A stretch of 64,000 nt of DNA from assembly GCA_964036045.1 (NCBI GenBank), contig OZ038387.1, positions 56,638,427-56,702,426 of the forward strand. Direction: 5' to 3'. The notes under the pieces are model-generated. The model had not been told where the DNA came from. It was given only the letters and a program-made list of their open reading frames with translations, and did no database searches. Positions within the stretch are counted from its first letter, which is position 1. Each line of letters opens with the position of its first letter. This document shows, in pieces, positions 9,461-18,705 of the stretch. The translations under genes and the position numbers were made by a program. This DNA comes from Eutreptiella sp. 'Long Island Sound 2002'. Lineage: Eukaryota > Euglenozoa > Euglenophyceae > Eutreptiales > Eutreptiaceae.

Positions 9461-12400
9461 TGGTAGCAGAGGCTTACCTGCTGCCCCTACCAACCGCCGA
9501 CCCGGGGACTTGGGCCCTTATGAGCCCTGCCCAAGTACGCCCCGGGTGCGTATTGTGGACTCGGTGGAGACCACGCCGGAGATTGGAGCCATAGAAGAGC
9601 GGAGACGTTCAAGAGCATGGCGAACTCCGGAAGTTGAAGCCCGAAGAGAAGTACGACATTCGGGAAGAGGAGGACGTGACATGGAGGATCTGGTCTCCAT
9701 GTGTGAGCGTCGCTGCCGAAAGGCATGCAACCTCCGCTCCGCCGCGGAGGACTCTGACCAGGCCTGCCATTCAGGCAGCAGTGGAGGACGGGCCCGGCGC
9801 TACCGGAAGCGCGGGTCACCCAAGTCCGCGGCAAGGGACGCCGGGGCTATGGACACGGACCCCAGCCCGGTCAGGCTGTGGGAATCCGAGGGGCACTCCG
9901 AGGGCTATGGGACAGCCTACGAGCCACCTTCGGAGTCGGAGATGTCCGCGCCGATCGCCAGGGCGCACACGGCCCCCGAGCCCGCCCTGAATCACGACGC
10001 CGAGGGCTTGGAGAGGCCAGCCAGGGCCCGGACGGCACCTGTGCCCCGGCACACGGGACCAGAGACGGACGCCATAGGCAATACGCCCATGGGCGATGAG
10101 TCTGAGGTGCCGGGAACCGCGGGATGCGCTGAATCCGGCGGAAAGCACGCTGCGTGCCACTGCGAGCACGTGTCCTTCCTCATGGGCAAGTACCCGAAGA
10201 TGGGGATGGACGCCATCGTGCATCGCCTTGACCGCCTGGATAACGCCAAGGACGGTCTAGAGGAGAACGTCGCGGGGATCCTGGACGACCAGTCGGCCGC
10301 GGAGAAAGACATGGAGGAGCTGCGAGCGGAACGGGACCGGTACCGGGAGAATCTGGAGCTGGCCCTGGAGAAGCAGCAGCGAGTGGTGGACAGCCTCCTC
10401 CACCTAGTGGAGGACATGTCGGGACGCCTGAAAAGGCTAGAGGAGCTACAGCCCCTCGCCTCGGGTCCGGAGCTCCCGGCAAAGCCGGCCGCGGTAGAGC
10501 TGGTGGAGCGGGTTAAGACCCTCAGGAGCGCCATGGAGAAACCCATGGGCGGCCCTGCAGAGGCACCATACGCGCCTCCACGTGTTGACCCGGGTGCGCT
10601 GCCGTTTGTTCCCATGTTCAGCGAATTCACAATGCTCGGGGAACACACGGCACCGGCTGGGTCCATGCGGGAAGGGCACGTAACCACGGACCCGAGGAGC
10701 CTGACGGTACAGATGTCCCATGCCGCCCAGGATGTACCGATCACGACGAATATGGTAGTTTATGCGGAAGAGAAGATCGAGAACCAGACCATGCAGGGGC
10801 GAACCATGGGAAGCGCCAACGGACATGGTCGAGGTCATCCAGGCGGAAACCTGTGGGCGAAGGACCCCAATACGGGGATATGGACGGCCGATGGAGCAAA
10901 TCCTTCCCGCATTCCAAACCCCATGGGTTCAGGCCCAACTGGACCGCACTCCATGGAGGAGAGGGATGTACGGGGAGTGTACTCACACCCCCCGGCCACA
11001 GGTGGTATCCGTCTCGGTGGAGTGGTGGCTGGAGACGTCGGAGATGCCATCAGGATTGACGACCTCAGGGGAATCAAAATCCCCTACTACGATGGCAACC
11101 CCTCGATCCTGGATGACTTCATCCTGGATTGGGAGGACTTTGCCGAGGAGGTCGTCGGCGAGATGCGGGGAGCGCCGCGGGATAAGTGGGTATGCCGGAC
11201 ATTCCCACACCGGCTGGCGCAGGACCTGAAGGAGGAGCTGCGGGATCAGATCCGGGAAGGACTGATCAGGACGGAGCAGGCCTGCCTCCAGTGGTTGGAG
11301 GATGAGGAGCGGGTGGACGCTCCGAACCAGAAGCTGGAGGACCTGTGGTCCATCCCGCTGCCGCTGGACCGCGGCGAATTGCGGGTCCGGGAGTGGAACC
11401 GGTATCTGCGGAAGTACCGCAGATGCCTCAAGCTGGTAGAGGACTGGAACGAGGCCAGCGAGATCCGCCACCTCCTGAAGGACGTCCTCCCCGGCAACTG
11501 GAAGAGGCGAGTGGAGGACGAGGAGAAGAAGCGCGCCAAGAAGCGGGTGGCGGTGAGGATCATGGCGGCGGAGGATACCCATGCGGGTATCATGGAGTTC
11601 TTCAGGAGGAACCTGGGCGAACCCAACCGGATGTTGGGACTGAAGAACGCCGTGTACGTGGAGGTTTTTGGAGACTCCATGGGGCAAAGGTTGCTGCGCC
11701 TCAACAACGTGGATTCGAGGCGCGGGGAGCCGCTGAGGATGCAAGTCATCTTCGCCCGCATGAGCCTGGACGAGATCGTGAAGTACATCACGGTGGAGTT
11801 GAAGCTCAATGCGAAGAACGAGGCCCACGTGCAGGATCGTCATGGTCATGGACAACGAGGCCACCGAGAAGACCGCCATCATCGGGAGATCCAGGAGGAC
11901 ACGGCCAACTCCGCGGAGGATGGTAGTGGAAGTGGCCAAGACCACTGGACCGGGTCCCGGGAGGATCACGAGGAGGCCCATTTCTTCGCGTTTGTGGCGC
12001 ACAACGTGAAGAATCATGGGCAGGATGGGTCCAGATGGAGCCAGGTGGGACCCAATAAGAGCAGAGCGCCAAGGAGGATTGGGAACCCACCGCTCTCGTT
12101 CCGGGAGTACAGGTCTCAGCACGACGGGTGCTGGGTCTGTTATGGCAAGGGAAACAACCATGCACATGACCACCGTCAGTGCAAGGTGTATGAGGCGGAC
12201 AAGAAGGCCTACTTCGCCGCCCACCCCGAGAAGAAGCCCAAGGAGCAGCGGATTTCCGATTGGAAGGCGAAAGGCGGAGACGGGGGAAAAGGCCAAGGCA
12301 AAGGCCAAGGAAAAGGCGGAGGAAGAGGCTATGGTGGTGGACCTGGCCAAGACCGACGAGTGAGGTCGATCGAGGAGGTTGCTGAGGACATGTTGAGGAC

Positions 12401-12485
12401 GTTGGAGGAACTCAAAGCCCAGCAACGTGGTGGACAAAGTCCTGGCGGATCGCAGCCGGAAGGGGCTGCGGGAAGCCAAGTCTAG
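9375..12485 (+). CDS. gag: Gag polyprotein (chromovirus)
   Basis: An open frame of 1036 aa. Residues about 1-280 are low-complexity and Arg/Pro-rich. Residues about 285-365 look like a coiled coil. Residues about 555-760 are a charged helical region like a retrotransposon capsid domain (YYDGNP, WEDFAEEV, EWNRYLRKYRR). Near residue 920 there is a zinc-knuckle-like CWVC with HDHRQC (C-X2-C-X8-H-X4-C). A Gly/Lys-rich tail follows. The first ATG is inside the LTR, and the frame runs through the PBS. A later start such as the Met near 9681 is possible. The frame ends in TAG (12483) and stays open beyond it into pol. Copy 1 is complete. Its last third is repeated at 39351-39786. Confidence 0.85.
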   Translation: MQSLIRSKSAGVTGGRGTAGAGPGRDLLYGSRGLPAAPTNRRPGDLGPYEPCPSTPRVRIVDSVETTPEIGAIEERRRSRAWRTPEVEARREVRHSGRGGRDMEDLVSMCERRCRKACNLRSAAEDSDQACHSGSSGGRARRYRKRGSPKSAARDAGAMDTDPSPVRLWESEGHSEGYGTAYEPPSESEMSAPIARAHTAPEPALNHDAEGLERPARARTAPVPRHTGPETDAIGNTPMGDESEVPGTAGCAESGGKHAACHCEHVSFLMGKYPKMGMDAIVHRLDRLDNAKDGLEENVAGILDDQSAAEKDMEELRAERDRYRENLELALEKQQRVVDSLLHLVEDMSGRLKRLEELQPLASGPELPAKPAAVELVERVKTLRSAMEKPMGGPAEAPYAPPRVDPGALPFVPMFSEFTMLGEHTAPAGSMREGHVTTDPRSLTVQMSHAAQDVPITTNMVVYAEEKIENQTMQGRTMGSANGHGRGHPGGNLWAKDPNTGIWTADGANPSRIPNPMGSGPTGPHSMEERDVRGVYSHPPATGGIRLGGVVAGDVGDAIRIDDLRGIKIPYYDGNPSILDDFILDWEDFAEEVVGEMRGAPRDKWVCRTFPHRLAQDLKEELRDQIREGLIRTEQACLQWLEDEERVDAPNQKLEDLWSIPLPLDRGELRVREWNRYLRKYRRCLKLVEDWNEASEIRHLLKDVLPGNWKRRVEDEEKKRAKKRVAVRIMAAEDTHAGIMEFFRRNLGEPNRMLGLKNAVYVEVFGDSMGQRLLRLNNVDSRRGEPLRMQVIFARMSLDEIVKYITVELKLNAKNEAHVQDRHGHGQRGHREDRHHREIQEDTANSAEDGSGSGQDHWTGSREDHEEAHFFAFVAHNVKNHGQDGSRWSQVGPNKSRAPRRIGNPPLSFREYRSQHDGCWVCYGKGNNHAHDHRQCKVYEADKKAYFAAHPEKKPKEQRISDWKAKGGDGGKGQGKGQGKGGGRGYGGGPGQDRRVRSIEEVAEDMLRTLEELKAQQRGGQSPGGSQPEGAAGSQV
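9461..9472 (+). promoter_or_regulatory. Primer binding site, initiator tRNA-Met type
   Basis: TGGTAGCAGAGG lies directly after the LTR. It is complementary to the 3' end of eukaryotic initiator tRNA-Met (…CCTCTGCTACCA). The match then breaks off. It fixes the LTR end at 9460. Confidence 0.85.
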
Positions 12486-12545
12486 AGGAGCCCCCACGGG
12501 GGTGGGACCTCGGAGGTCTCTCCTCCGAAAATCAGTGGAATCCCA
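12483..12545 (+). promoter_or_regulatory. gag-pol junction: in-frame TAG with downstream stem-forming sequence
   Basis: GTC TAG AGG ends gag, but the same frame continues open into protease with no ATG for about 50 codons. Just downstream are self-complementary segments (CCCCCACGGGGG, and GGAGG pairing with CCTCC). This resembles stop-codon readthrough signals of retroelements. The second copy is at 39784-39846. Readthrough itself is inferred. Confidence 0.55.
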
Positions 12546-13565
12546 GAGAAAGCGAAGGCACATCGGGTGCCGAAGAAGGCTCCGGAAGAGCCAAAACCAC
12601 TGAGTTTCGCCACTCCCAACCCCTGGAGCGCCCTGCCAAGGGAAGTACATGTGGGTATGGGACATGGCAAGAAGGAAGGAGCGACCACGGAGAGCCCCGT
12701 GGACGGGCAGGACCAACCCAAGATCTACACCATCCGTGACCATACCCTTGAAGTCCTGATGCACCCGGACGTGCTAGAGTTGCATGCCGTGAGAGTCGTC
12801 CATACACCTCATGGCGACGAGCGGCAGTTGCACTTGAAGATGCGAGTACGGTGCGGACGAGAGGAGAAGGTGGTGGATGTGTTAGTGGATACGGGTGCCC
12901 AGGTGAGCCTGGTCCGGAGAGGGTTGTTCAAGGAGGAACTCCTGCAGCCCAGCCGGAGACCGGTCGGCCTGAAGGTCGCCAATGGAGAGATTATGGGTGG
13001 TGGCACCCATGAGGCCACCATCAGTATGGAATTCTGGGAGCATGAGCGCTTGAACCGCCCTGATCAGGCGAAGAGAAGCACTCTATCCGGGAACTTCTAT
13101 GTGGCCGACATTACCGATTGGGATATGATCATGGGGTATGACTTCATGGTGGCCAACGCCATTGGAGCCCTTCCCCATCGTGCAACGCTGGTCCGGGAGG
13201 ATGATGAATGCCTCACATGGCTGTCCACGGATTATGCATGCGGATCATCCCAATGGAATGCTGAGGAAGAGGATCGGATCGTCCGAGCGGTGCAAGCTGT
13301 GGGTGCCAAGTCCAGAGGAGACCGCGGAGTTCAGCTCACGGAGTATGGAATGGCGCCGCAGGTGTACGACAGGATGATCCAGACACTGGGAGCCCAAGCG
13401 CCCGAGACGGACGTCTTTGCTTCCCGGGATGCCCCACTTCTGAGGAAGTGTAGGCGGCACTGGCACCGAGGAGACTCAGCCTGGCACCGGCATTGGGGTT
13501 TGAAGGAGTGGGGACCTATGTATTGGCATGGCTCCCTGCACAATACCAGACGTACGGTGGAGAAG
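12486..13565 (+). pseudogene. Truncated pol (protease region) at the left duplication copy
   Basis: This is the N-terminal 360 codons of pol, including the protease motif VLVDTGAQVSLV. It is identical to 39787-40866 except for two visible base changes. The coding frame is cut at 13565 by the LINE-like insertion, and the frame closes at 13571 in the insert. Lacking RT, RNase H and integrase, it cannot make a complete Pol. Confidence 0.9.
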
Positions 13566-13586
13566 GTTTGAGGTTTGAGGTTTGAT
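13566..13586 (-). repeat. 3'-terminal short tandem repeat tail
   Basis: GTTTGAG GTTTGAG GTTTGAT on the plus strand, i.e. (CAAACCT)n on the element's strand, at the exact junction with the target. Many LINEs end in short tandem repeats rather than poly(A). Confidence 0.75.
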
Positions 13587-16500
13587 TTTGCGGGTACTAG
13601 ACGCCTTTCGGCCCCGGGGGGCCACCTGGTCGGGCCAGGTGATATCCTCCCCACCGGGTCCTAGTGGGGGGCCCTCCAAGACGCACCTCCTGCCTGGTGG
13701 CGGAGTCCCCCGGGTTCACAGAGCTCGGAGCCCCGTCCTTCCCCGGCGTCCCCGTTTCGCCACTCCCCGGTCAGTGCATCAATTCGCAGCCGTGGCCGCG
13801 GGCGCTTACCCACTGCGTCGCCCCCCTAATGCGTGGTCGCCCGGGGCACCGGCGCCGCCGGGCCCGTGCTACTGGCTTGTCGCCAGTGGGACCCCCTTGG
13901 GCTGGCGCGGTGGCTGCCTAGCCTAGGGGTTGGGGCGTGGCGCTGTGCGCCACTACTGCCTTGGCGGGTGCAGTGTCCCGTCTGTGTGTGCGCGGCGCTC
14001 GCGGCCGGTTCGGGGGGGTTCGGGCCGGTTCCTGGTGTTGTGTTTCCCCTTCTTCCCCCTTCCCGCCCCGCGTATCCCGCGTTGCGTGTGGCGGGCCGTC
14101 CCGTCCGGGTGTCCCTTACCCTCGCTCGCTGGTACGCCATTCCAGGTGGTCTGTGCGTTCCGCGCGCTCGGTCCGGTTGCCCTTCTGGTGGTCCCCGCGT
14201 GTCCTTTTCGTGTGTGTGCGCTCGCGCTCTCGCGGTGTCCGCTCCCCGCTGGGTGGTGTGGCGCGCGCATCTCGCGTGGTCCCGGCACTGGGCGCTGGTA
14301 GGGCCGTTCCATGTGGTCCGTGCCCCTCCGCGTGTCCTGCCCCGGTCCCGTGCTCCGTCTGGCGTGCTTGGGGGGGGGCGGTCCGGTCCCGGTTCCCCCC
14401 TACTTGGCTTGGGGTTGCGGGGGCGGCGGCTGGGCGTCCCCGGGGGGGTGCCCTCGTCCGCGGGAGTCTCTTACGCCACTGAGGGGTGTCGTCGGCTATG
14501 AATCCTGCCCTGAGGGTGGGGCTGTGCGCCGTCCACGCGCAGTCCACGCGCACGGGGTCGGGACTGGGGAGGGGGCTGGGTGGGGTGCGTTGGATCGCCG
14601 ACTGACGTGCACTGGGGTAAGAGGCGGGCAGTAGCACCACCGGGTCGCCGACTGACTGTAGGGCGGGGGGTCGCTCTGCCTCTTTCCGTCCCTCTGCCTT
14701 CCCTGGGCAGGCAACAAAGCGGGCGTCACTGGCGTTGCGCTGTCCATGGGGGGCGTGGCCCCCCATACCACTCCGGTTCGCGTTCACCCAGCCTCTCCGG
14801 GTACGATCTGTGCGGCGTCCCGGTGCGCAGGCGTGGGCCCGTTTGTTCTTCGCGGCCCCCTTGTGGGCCGGCGGCCGGAGCGGGGGGGCGGGTCACACTC
14901 CGGCCCCCCTCTCGGGTGGGGGGGGTCCATTCCCCTTGCCTCGGGGGGGGTGTCGCGCTGCGGCCTCCCCGCTCTCGTTCCGGGCGGCGGCCTGTGGTAC
15001 CCCTTTCTGGCCCTCCCCTCCGGCGCGCGCGTGCGGTCGGGGCTGACGTGCCGCCCCGGGGCGGGGGGGGGTGAGGGGCGGCCCGTGGACCGCTCCCCTG
15101 GGGGCCCCGGCTGACCTGCAAACCCCCCCTCCTTCCCCTCGGAGTGGGCTGTGGTCACGGGAGGGTCATGTGGGGCGCGGCCTCCTTCGTGTTCCGTTGT
15201 GCGCGTTGCTCCGGCACGCCGGTGTGGGTTCGTGGGGGCAGGTCCAGCCGCCGCTGCCCTTACCGTGTCGCCGTTCCTCCTGTGGGTGGGGGCGCCCCCC
15301 CGGCCCTGGGGGGGCGGAGGGCCGCGCCTGTGGCTCCCCAGCTGGGGTGGGTGCGGGGGGGGGGGGGGGGGACACCCCGCCCGCTCTCGGGCCTGTGTGG
15401 GAGGGGGGGGGGGGGGGGGGAGTGGGGGGGGTCCTTCGGTTCCCTGGCGATGCCCCCTGTCGGCCAAAAAGGGGGGGGGGGGAGGGCGGCTTGGCGGTCC
15501 CAGCCCCGGGGGCCAGCCATCGGCCAGGGGGGTCGCGCCCTTCCCCCGCCCCCCTCTACCGAGTGCCGGATCCTCACGCAGTCCCTCCCTGGGGCCCCTC
15601 ATCTCCCGGCCGTTGCCGCGCGGCGCTGGCCGGCCGGGGGTGGCCGTGAGGGTCAGCGGTCAGTGGTTAGCGGGTTGCGGGGCCGCTTTCCCTGGGTAGG
15701 CAACAAAGCGGGCGTCCCTTGGCGTCGTGCTGTCCATGGGGGGCGTGGCCACCCATACCATTCCGGTTCGCGCCCACCCGGCTTCTCTGGGCACGATCTG
15801 CGCGGCGTCCCGGTGCGCAGGCGCGGGCCCACTTGCTCTTCGCGGCCCCCATTGGAGCCGGCGGCTGGGGCGTCGGGGCGGGTCACACTCCGGCTCCCCT
15901 CTCGGGCGGGGGGGTCCGTCCCTTCAGCCCCGGGGGGTGGGGGCCGGGGCCCCTGCGGCCGGCGGGCCGGCGGGGGGGCGGGGGGGGGGGGGGGGGGTGT
16001 CGCGCCGCGGCCTCCCTGCTCTCGTTCCAGGCGGCGGCCTGTGGTACTCCTTCCCGGCTCTCTCCGCGTCGCCGGTGCTCTCCCTTCCGGCGCGCGCTTG
16101 CGGTCGGGGCTGAAGTGCCGCCCCGTGGTGGGGGGGGTGAGGGGCGGCCCGTGGACCGCCCCCCTGGGGGCCTCATCTGACTTGACACCCTCCCTTCGCC
16201 ACCTCGGAGCGGGCTGTGGTTACGGGAGGGTCATGTGGGGCGCGGCCTCCTTCCTGCTCCGTCGTGCGCGTTGGGGGGGGGCGGGGGCGGCATGGCGGCC
16301 CTGGTCCCGGGGGCCAGCCATCGGCCAGGGGGTCGCGCCCGTCATCCGCCCCCCCTACCGAGAGCTGGATGCCCGCGCAGGCCCTCGCCGGGGCCCTCAC
16401 CTCCCCGGCCGTTGCCGCGCGGCGCCGGCCGGCCGGGGGTGGCTGATGGTTAGCGGTCAGTGGTTAGCAGGTTGCGGGGCAGCCGGTTCCTCCCCGCGCT

Positions 16501-16618
16501 TGGCGCCCCCGCACTCCCTCCCGCGGGTGGCGGCGCGTCCCCGCACGTCGTGCCGTACCGTGGGGGGGGCGTGGGTCAGGGGGCCCATCCCCCCCTCCCG
16601 TGCCCGCCGTCTGGGCCT
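13587..16618 (-). other. 3' non-coding region of the LINE-like element
   Basis: About 3 kb of GC-rich sequence after ORF D. It contains a tandem duplication with a period near 985 bp: GGCAACAAAGCGGGCGTC occurs at about 14708 and again at about 15699, and GGTTGCGGGGC recurs at about 15671 and 16468. The plus strand has many G runs, some longer than 12. Long open frames on both strands are compositional. No domain is seen. Confidence 0.65.
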
Positions 16619-18703
16619 TCACTTGCGCCGCCGCTTGTGTGGGGGCTGGGGCTGCGGCGGCGGCGGGTTGTGCCGGCGGTAGCGCCAGTGGGCGAGGGCG
16701 CTACGCAAAGCCCGGGGGAGCCAGTTGTTGGCGTCCGCATCCGTGATGCGGAGCACCGCTCCCCCCTCCAGGAAGGCCGGCCACGTCGGTTCCCTGTCGG
16801 GCCACGCCGCCCGGATCACTGACGTGAGGACCCTCTCGTGGTCCTCTGGTGCCGCCCACCCCCCCGGGGGTGCCTCTCGGTGTCCTCCGTCCCTCCGGAG
16901 GAGCACGGCATCGAAGGGCCGGTTCCGCGACCTCCTGGAGGTCCCCTGGTTGGCCCAGCACAACCACCCGTACACTTCCCCCACCAGGGGGAGGGTCTCC
17001 CCCCCCAGCGGGTCCGGGACTGCGCCCCAGTCCACGTTCCACGGCCGGCTCTCCTCCGCCCCCTGTGCCGGCCCCCCTCGCTGCTCCTGCACCTGCGGCG
17101 CCGATGCCACGCCCCGTCCCCCCTCCGCCGAGGCCACCCGCGCCGGCTCCGCCCTCGGCGCGGGGGGGGCTTGCTGGTGCTGGTGTCGTGGGGGTTGGGG
17201 GGGGATGAGCTCGCCGGCGTCAGGGTCGATGTTGTAGAGGTGGTGGTGGTGGTGGTGGTGGTGGTGGTAGGTGTGGTGTGCCGGCATCTGTTGGATGCCG
17301 GGGGGGATGCACCTCACCGGCTGCACTTCCGGCTGCGGGGGTGCCCCGCCCTCTGCCCCCCTCCCCTCGCCCCGCCCTCCCCCCTGGGCTCCCGTGCCCC
17401 GTCCCTCCTGTCCCTTGGGGCCCTTGCCCTTGCCCTTGCCCTTGCCCTTGGGCCCCTTTCCGGTCCCGTGCCCATGTCGCGGGTCCCGCCTCTCGTCCCC
17501 CACACCCCGGCCCGCTCGCTCTCCCATCCCCCCTTGTCCAGCCCCCTGCGCCTGGGTACCCTGCCCGCGCCCCTGAACACCCTTCCCGTGCCCTGGCCCC
17601 TCCCCGACCCCCTGCCCGAGTCGCGGGTCCCGCCTCTCGTCCACCACGCCCCGGCCCGCTCGCTCTCCCACCACCCCTCGCTCCGTCCCCTGCACCTGGG
17701 CCTCCTGTCCGCGCTCCCGCGCGCCCTTCCCGTGCCCCGACCCCTCCCCTGCCCCCTGCCTGTCACGCCGTCCGCCGCTCCCCTCCCCCTCGCCGCTGCG
17801 CCCTTCCTGGACCACTCGCCGGGCGTCCCGCTGCCTTTGCAGTTGCGGCAGCGTGACGCCCGGCGGTGAGCGCTCGCGCTTCGGGGGGCGGTCGTGCCGC
17901 TCCCGCCCCGGGGGGAAGGGCTTGGGGGGGTACGGCTTGGGGGGGCTGGTGTGGGTGTGGGCGGGGTTGGCGTGGGCGCGGTACTTCGCGCTCTCCCTGC
18001 CCACTGCTGCTGCTGCGGCGGCCGCCGGCGAGGCGTCCGCGGCCCGTGCGGGGTTCTTCCCCCGCTTGCGCGGCGTGCCAGGGGCCGCAGCCCCTCTCGC
18101 GCCCTCCGCACTCTCCTTCGCTGCCGCGGCGGCCGCCGACGAGGCGCCCGTGGCCGCGGTCGCAGACTCTCGCACATCCTTCTCGGTCTTCGCTGCTGCC
18201 GCGGCGGCCGTCGGCGAGGCGCCCACGGCCCGTGCAGGGCCCGTCGCAACCCCTCTTGCGCCCTGCTTGCTCTCCTGCGCGGCCGCGGCAGCCCTCGGCG
18301 ACGCGTCCGGCTCCTGCGCCGGGGCTGCCCCCCTTGCCGGCGGTGTGCCGGGGGCCGCGGCCGGGGCCGCGGCGTGGCTCGCCGGGGTCTCCGCCTCCTG
18401 CGCGTCAGGGCGGGGCGGGGCGGCGGGGCTGGCCGCTTGGGCGGCGGGGGCGGCCGTCTCGGCTGGCCCAGGTTCCCGGGCCGGCGGCGGCGGTCCGACC
18501 ACCGCCGCCTCCGCCAGCCTCCGCTCCTCGCGCTCCGCGAGGGTCTCCCCCGTCCACTCTGGGGAGGAGACGGGGGAGCGGGAGCGGGACCGGCGGTGGT
18601 GGCGGTCGTCCCGCCCGAGGGACCCATCGGAGTCTGCCATTACTGTCACTCTGGTAGGCATGCGTGGTGGCAGGCGCGCCCTTCCCACTACCTCCTGGTG
18701 CAT
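16619..18703 (-). CDS. ORF D: low-complexity basic protein, unknown function
   Basis: 694 aa from the ATG at 18703, which overlaps the ORF C stop. A second in-frame Met at about 18640 (MADSDG) precedes an Arg/Ser patch (RRSRSRSP). The middle is Ala- and Glu-rich with repeated AAAAA-type segments, then Gly/Lys/Arg-rich stretches (KGKGKGKG) and a run of nine His (about 17238-17268). The C-terminal 150 aa is the most protein-like (WNVDWGAVPDPLGGE, EVYGWLCWANQG, RPFDAVLLRRDGG) and ends in KRRRK. The RS-like and Gly/Lys segments suggest nucleic-acid binding, perhaps a Gag-like packaging role (inference). No family is recognised. Confidence 0.6.
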   Translation of the reverse strand: MHQEVVGRARLPPRMPTRVTVMADSDGSLGRDDRHHRRSRSRSPVSSPEWTGETLAEREERRLAEAAVVGPPPPAREPGPAETAAPAAQAASPAAPPRPDAQEAETPASHAAAPAAAPGTPPARGAAPAQEPDASPRAAAAAQESKQGARGVATGPARAVGASPTAAAAAAKTEKDVRESATAATGASSAAAAAAKESAEGARGAAAPGTPRKRGKNPARAADASPAAAAAAAVGRESAKYRAHANPAHTHTSPPKPYPPKPFPPGRERHDRPPKRERSPPGVTLPQLQRQRDARRVVQEGRSGEGEGSGGRRDRQGAGEGSGHGKGARERGQEAQVQGTERGVVGERAGRGVVDERRDPRLGQGVGEGPGHGKGVQGRGQGTQAQGAGQGGMGERAGRGVGDERRDPRHGHGTGKGPKGKGKGKGKGPKGQEGRGTGAQGGGRGEGRGAEGGAPPQPEVQPVRCIPPGIQQMPAHHTYHHHHHHHHHLYNIDPDAGELIPPQPPRHQHQQAPPAPRAEPARVASAEGGRGVASAPQVQEQRGGPAQGAEESRPWNVDWGAVPDPLGGETLPLVGEVYGWLCWANQGTSRRSRNRPFDAVLLRRDGGHREAPPGGWAAPEDHERVLTSVIRAAWPDREPTWPAFLEGGAVLRITDADANNWLPRALRSALAHWRYRRHNPPPPQPQPPHKRRRK

Positions 18704-18705
18704 CA
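18701..18705 (-). promoter_or_regulatory. TGATG stop-start overlap of ORF C and ORF D
   Basis: On the minus strand the ORF C stop TGA (18705-18703) shares its A with the ORF D start ATG (18703-18701). Comparable stop-start overlaps drive coupled termination-reinitiation in some LINEs, the SART1 UAAUG site being the known example. Coupling here is inferred. Confidence 0.65.

Larger units (their letters stand above)
12050..13565 (+). repeat. Left copy of 1,516-bp duplication flanking the nested element
   Basis: It matches 39351-40866 (offset 27301). The only differences I saw are GGGGGTGGG versus GGGAGTGGG near 12500, and GTGGG versus TTGGG near 12652. The two copies bound the 25.8-kb insert exactly, as a very long target-site duplication would. 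Confidence 0.9.
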
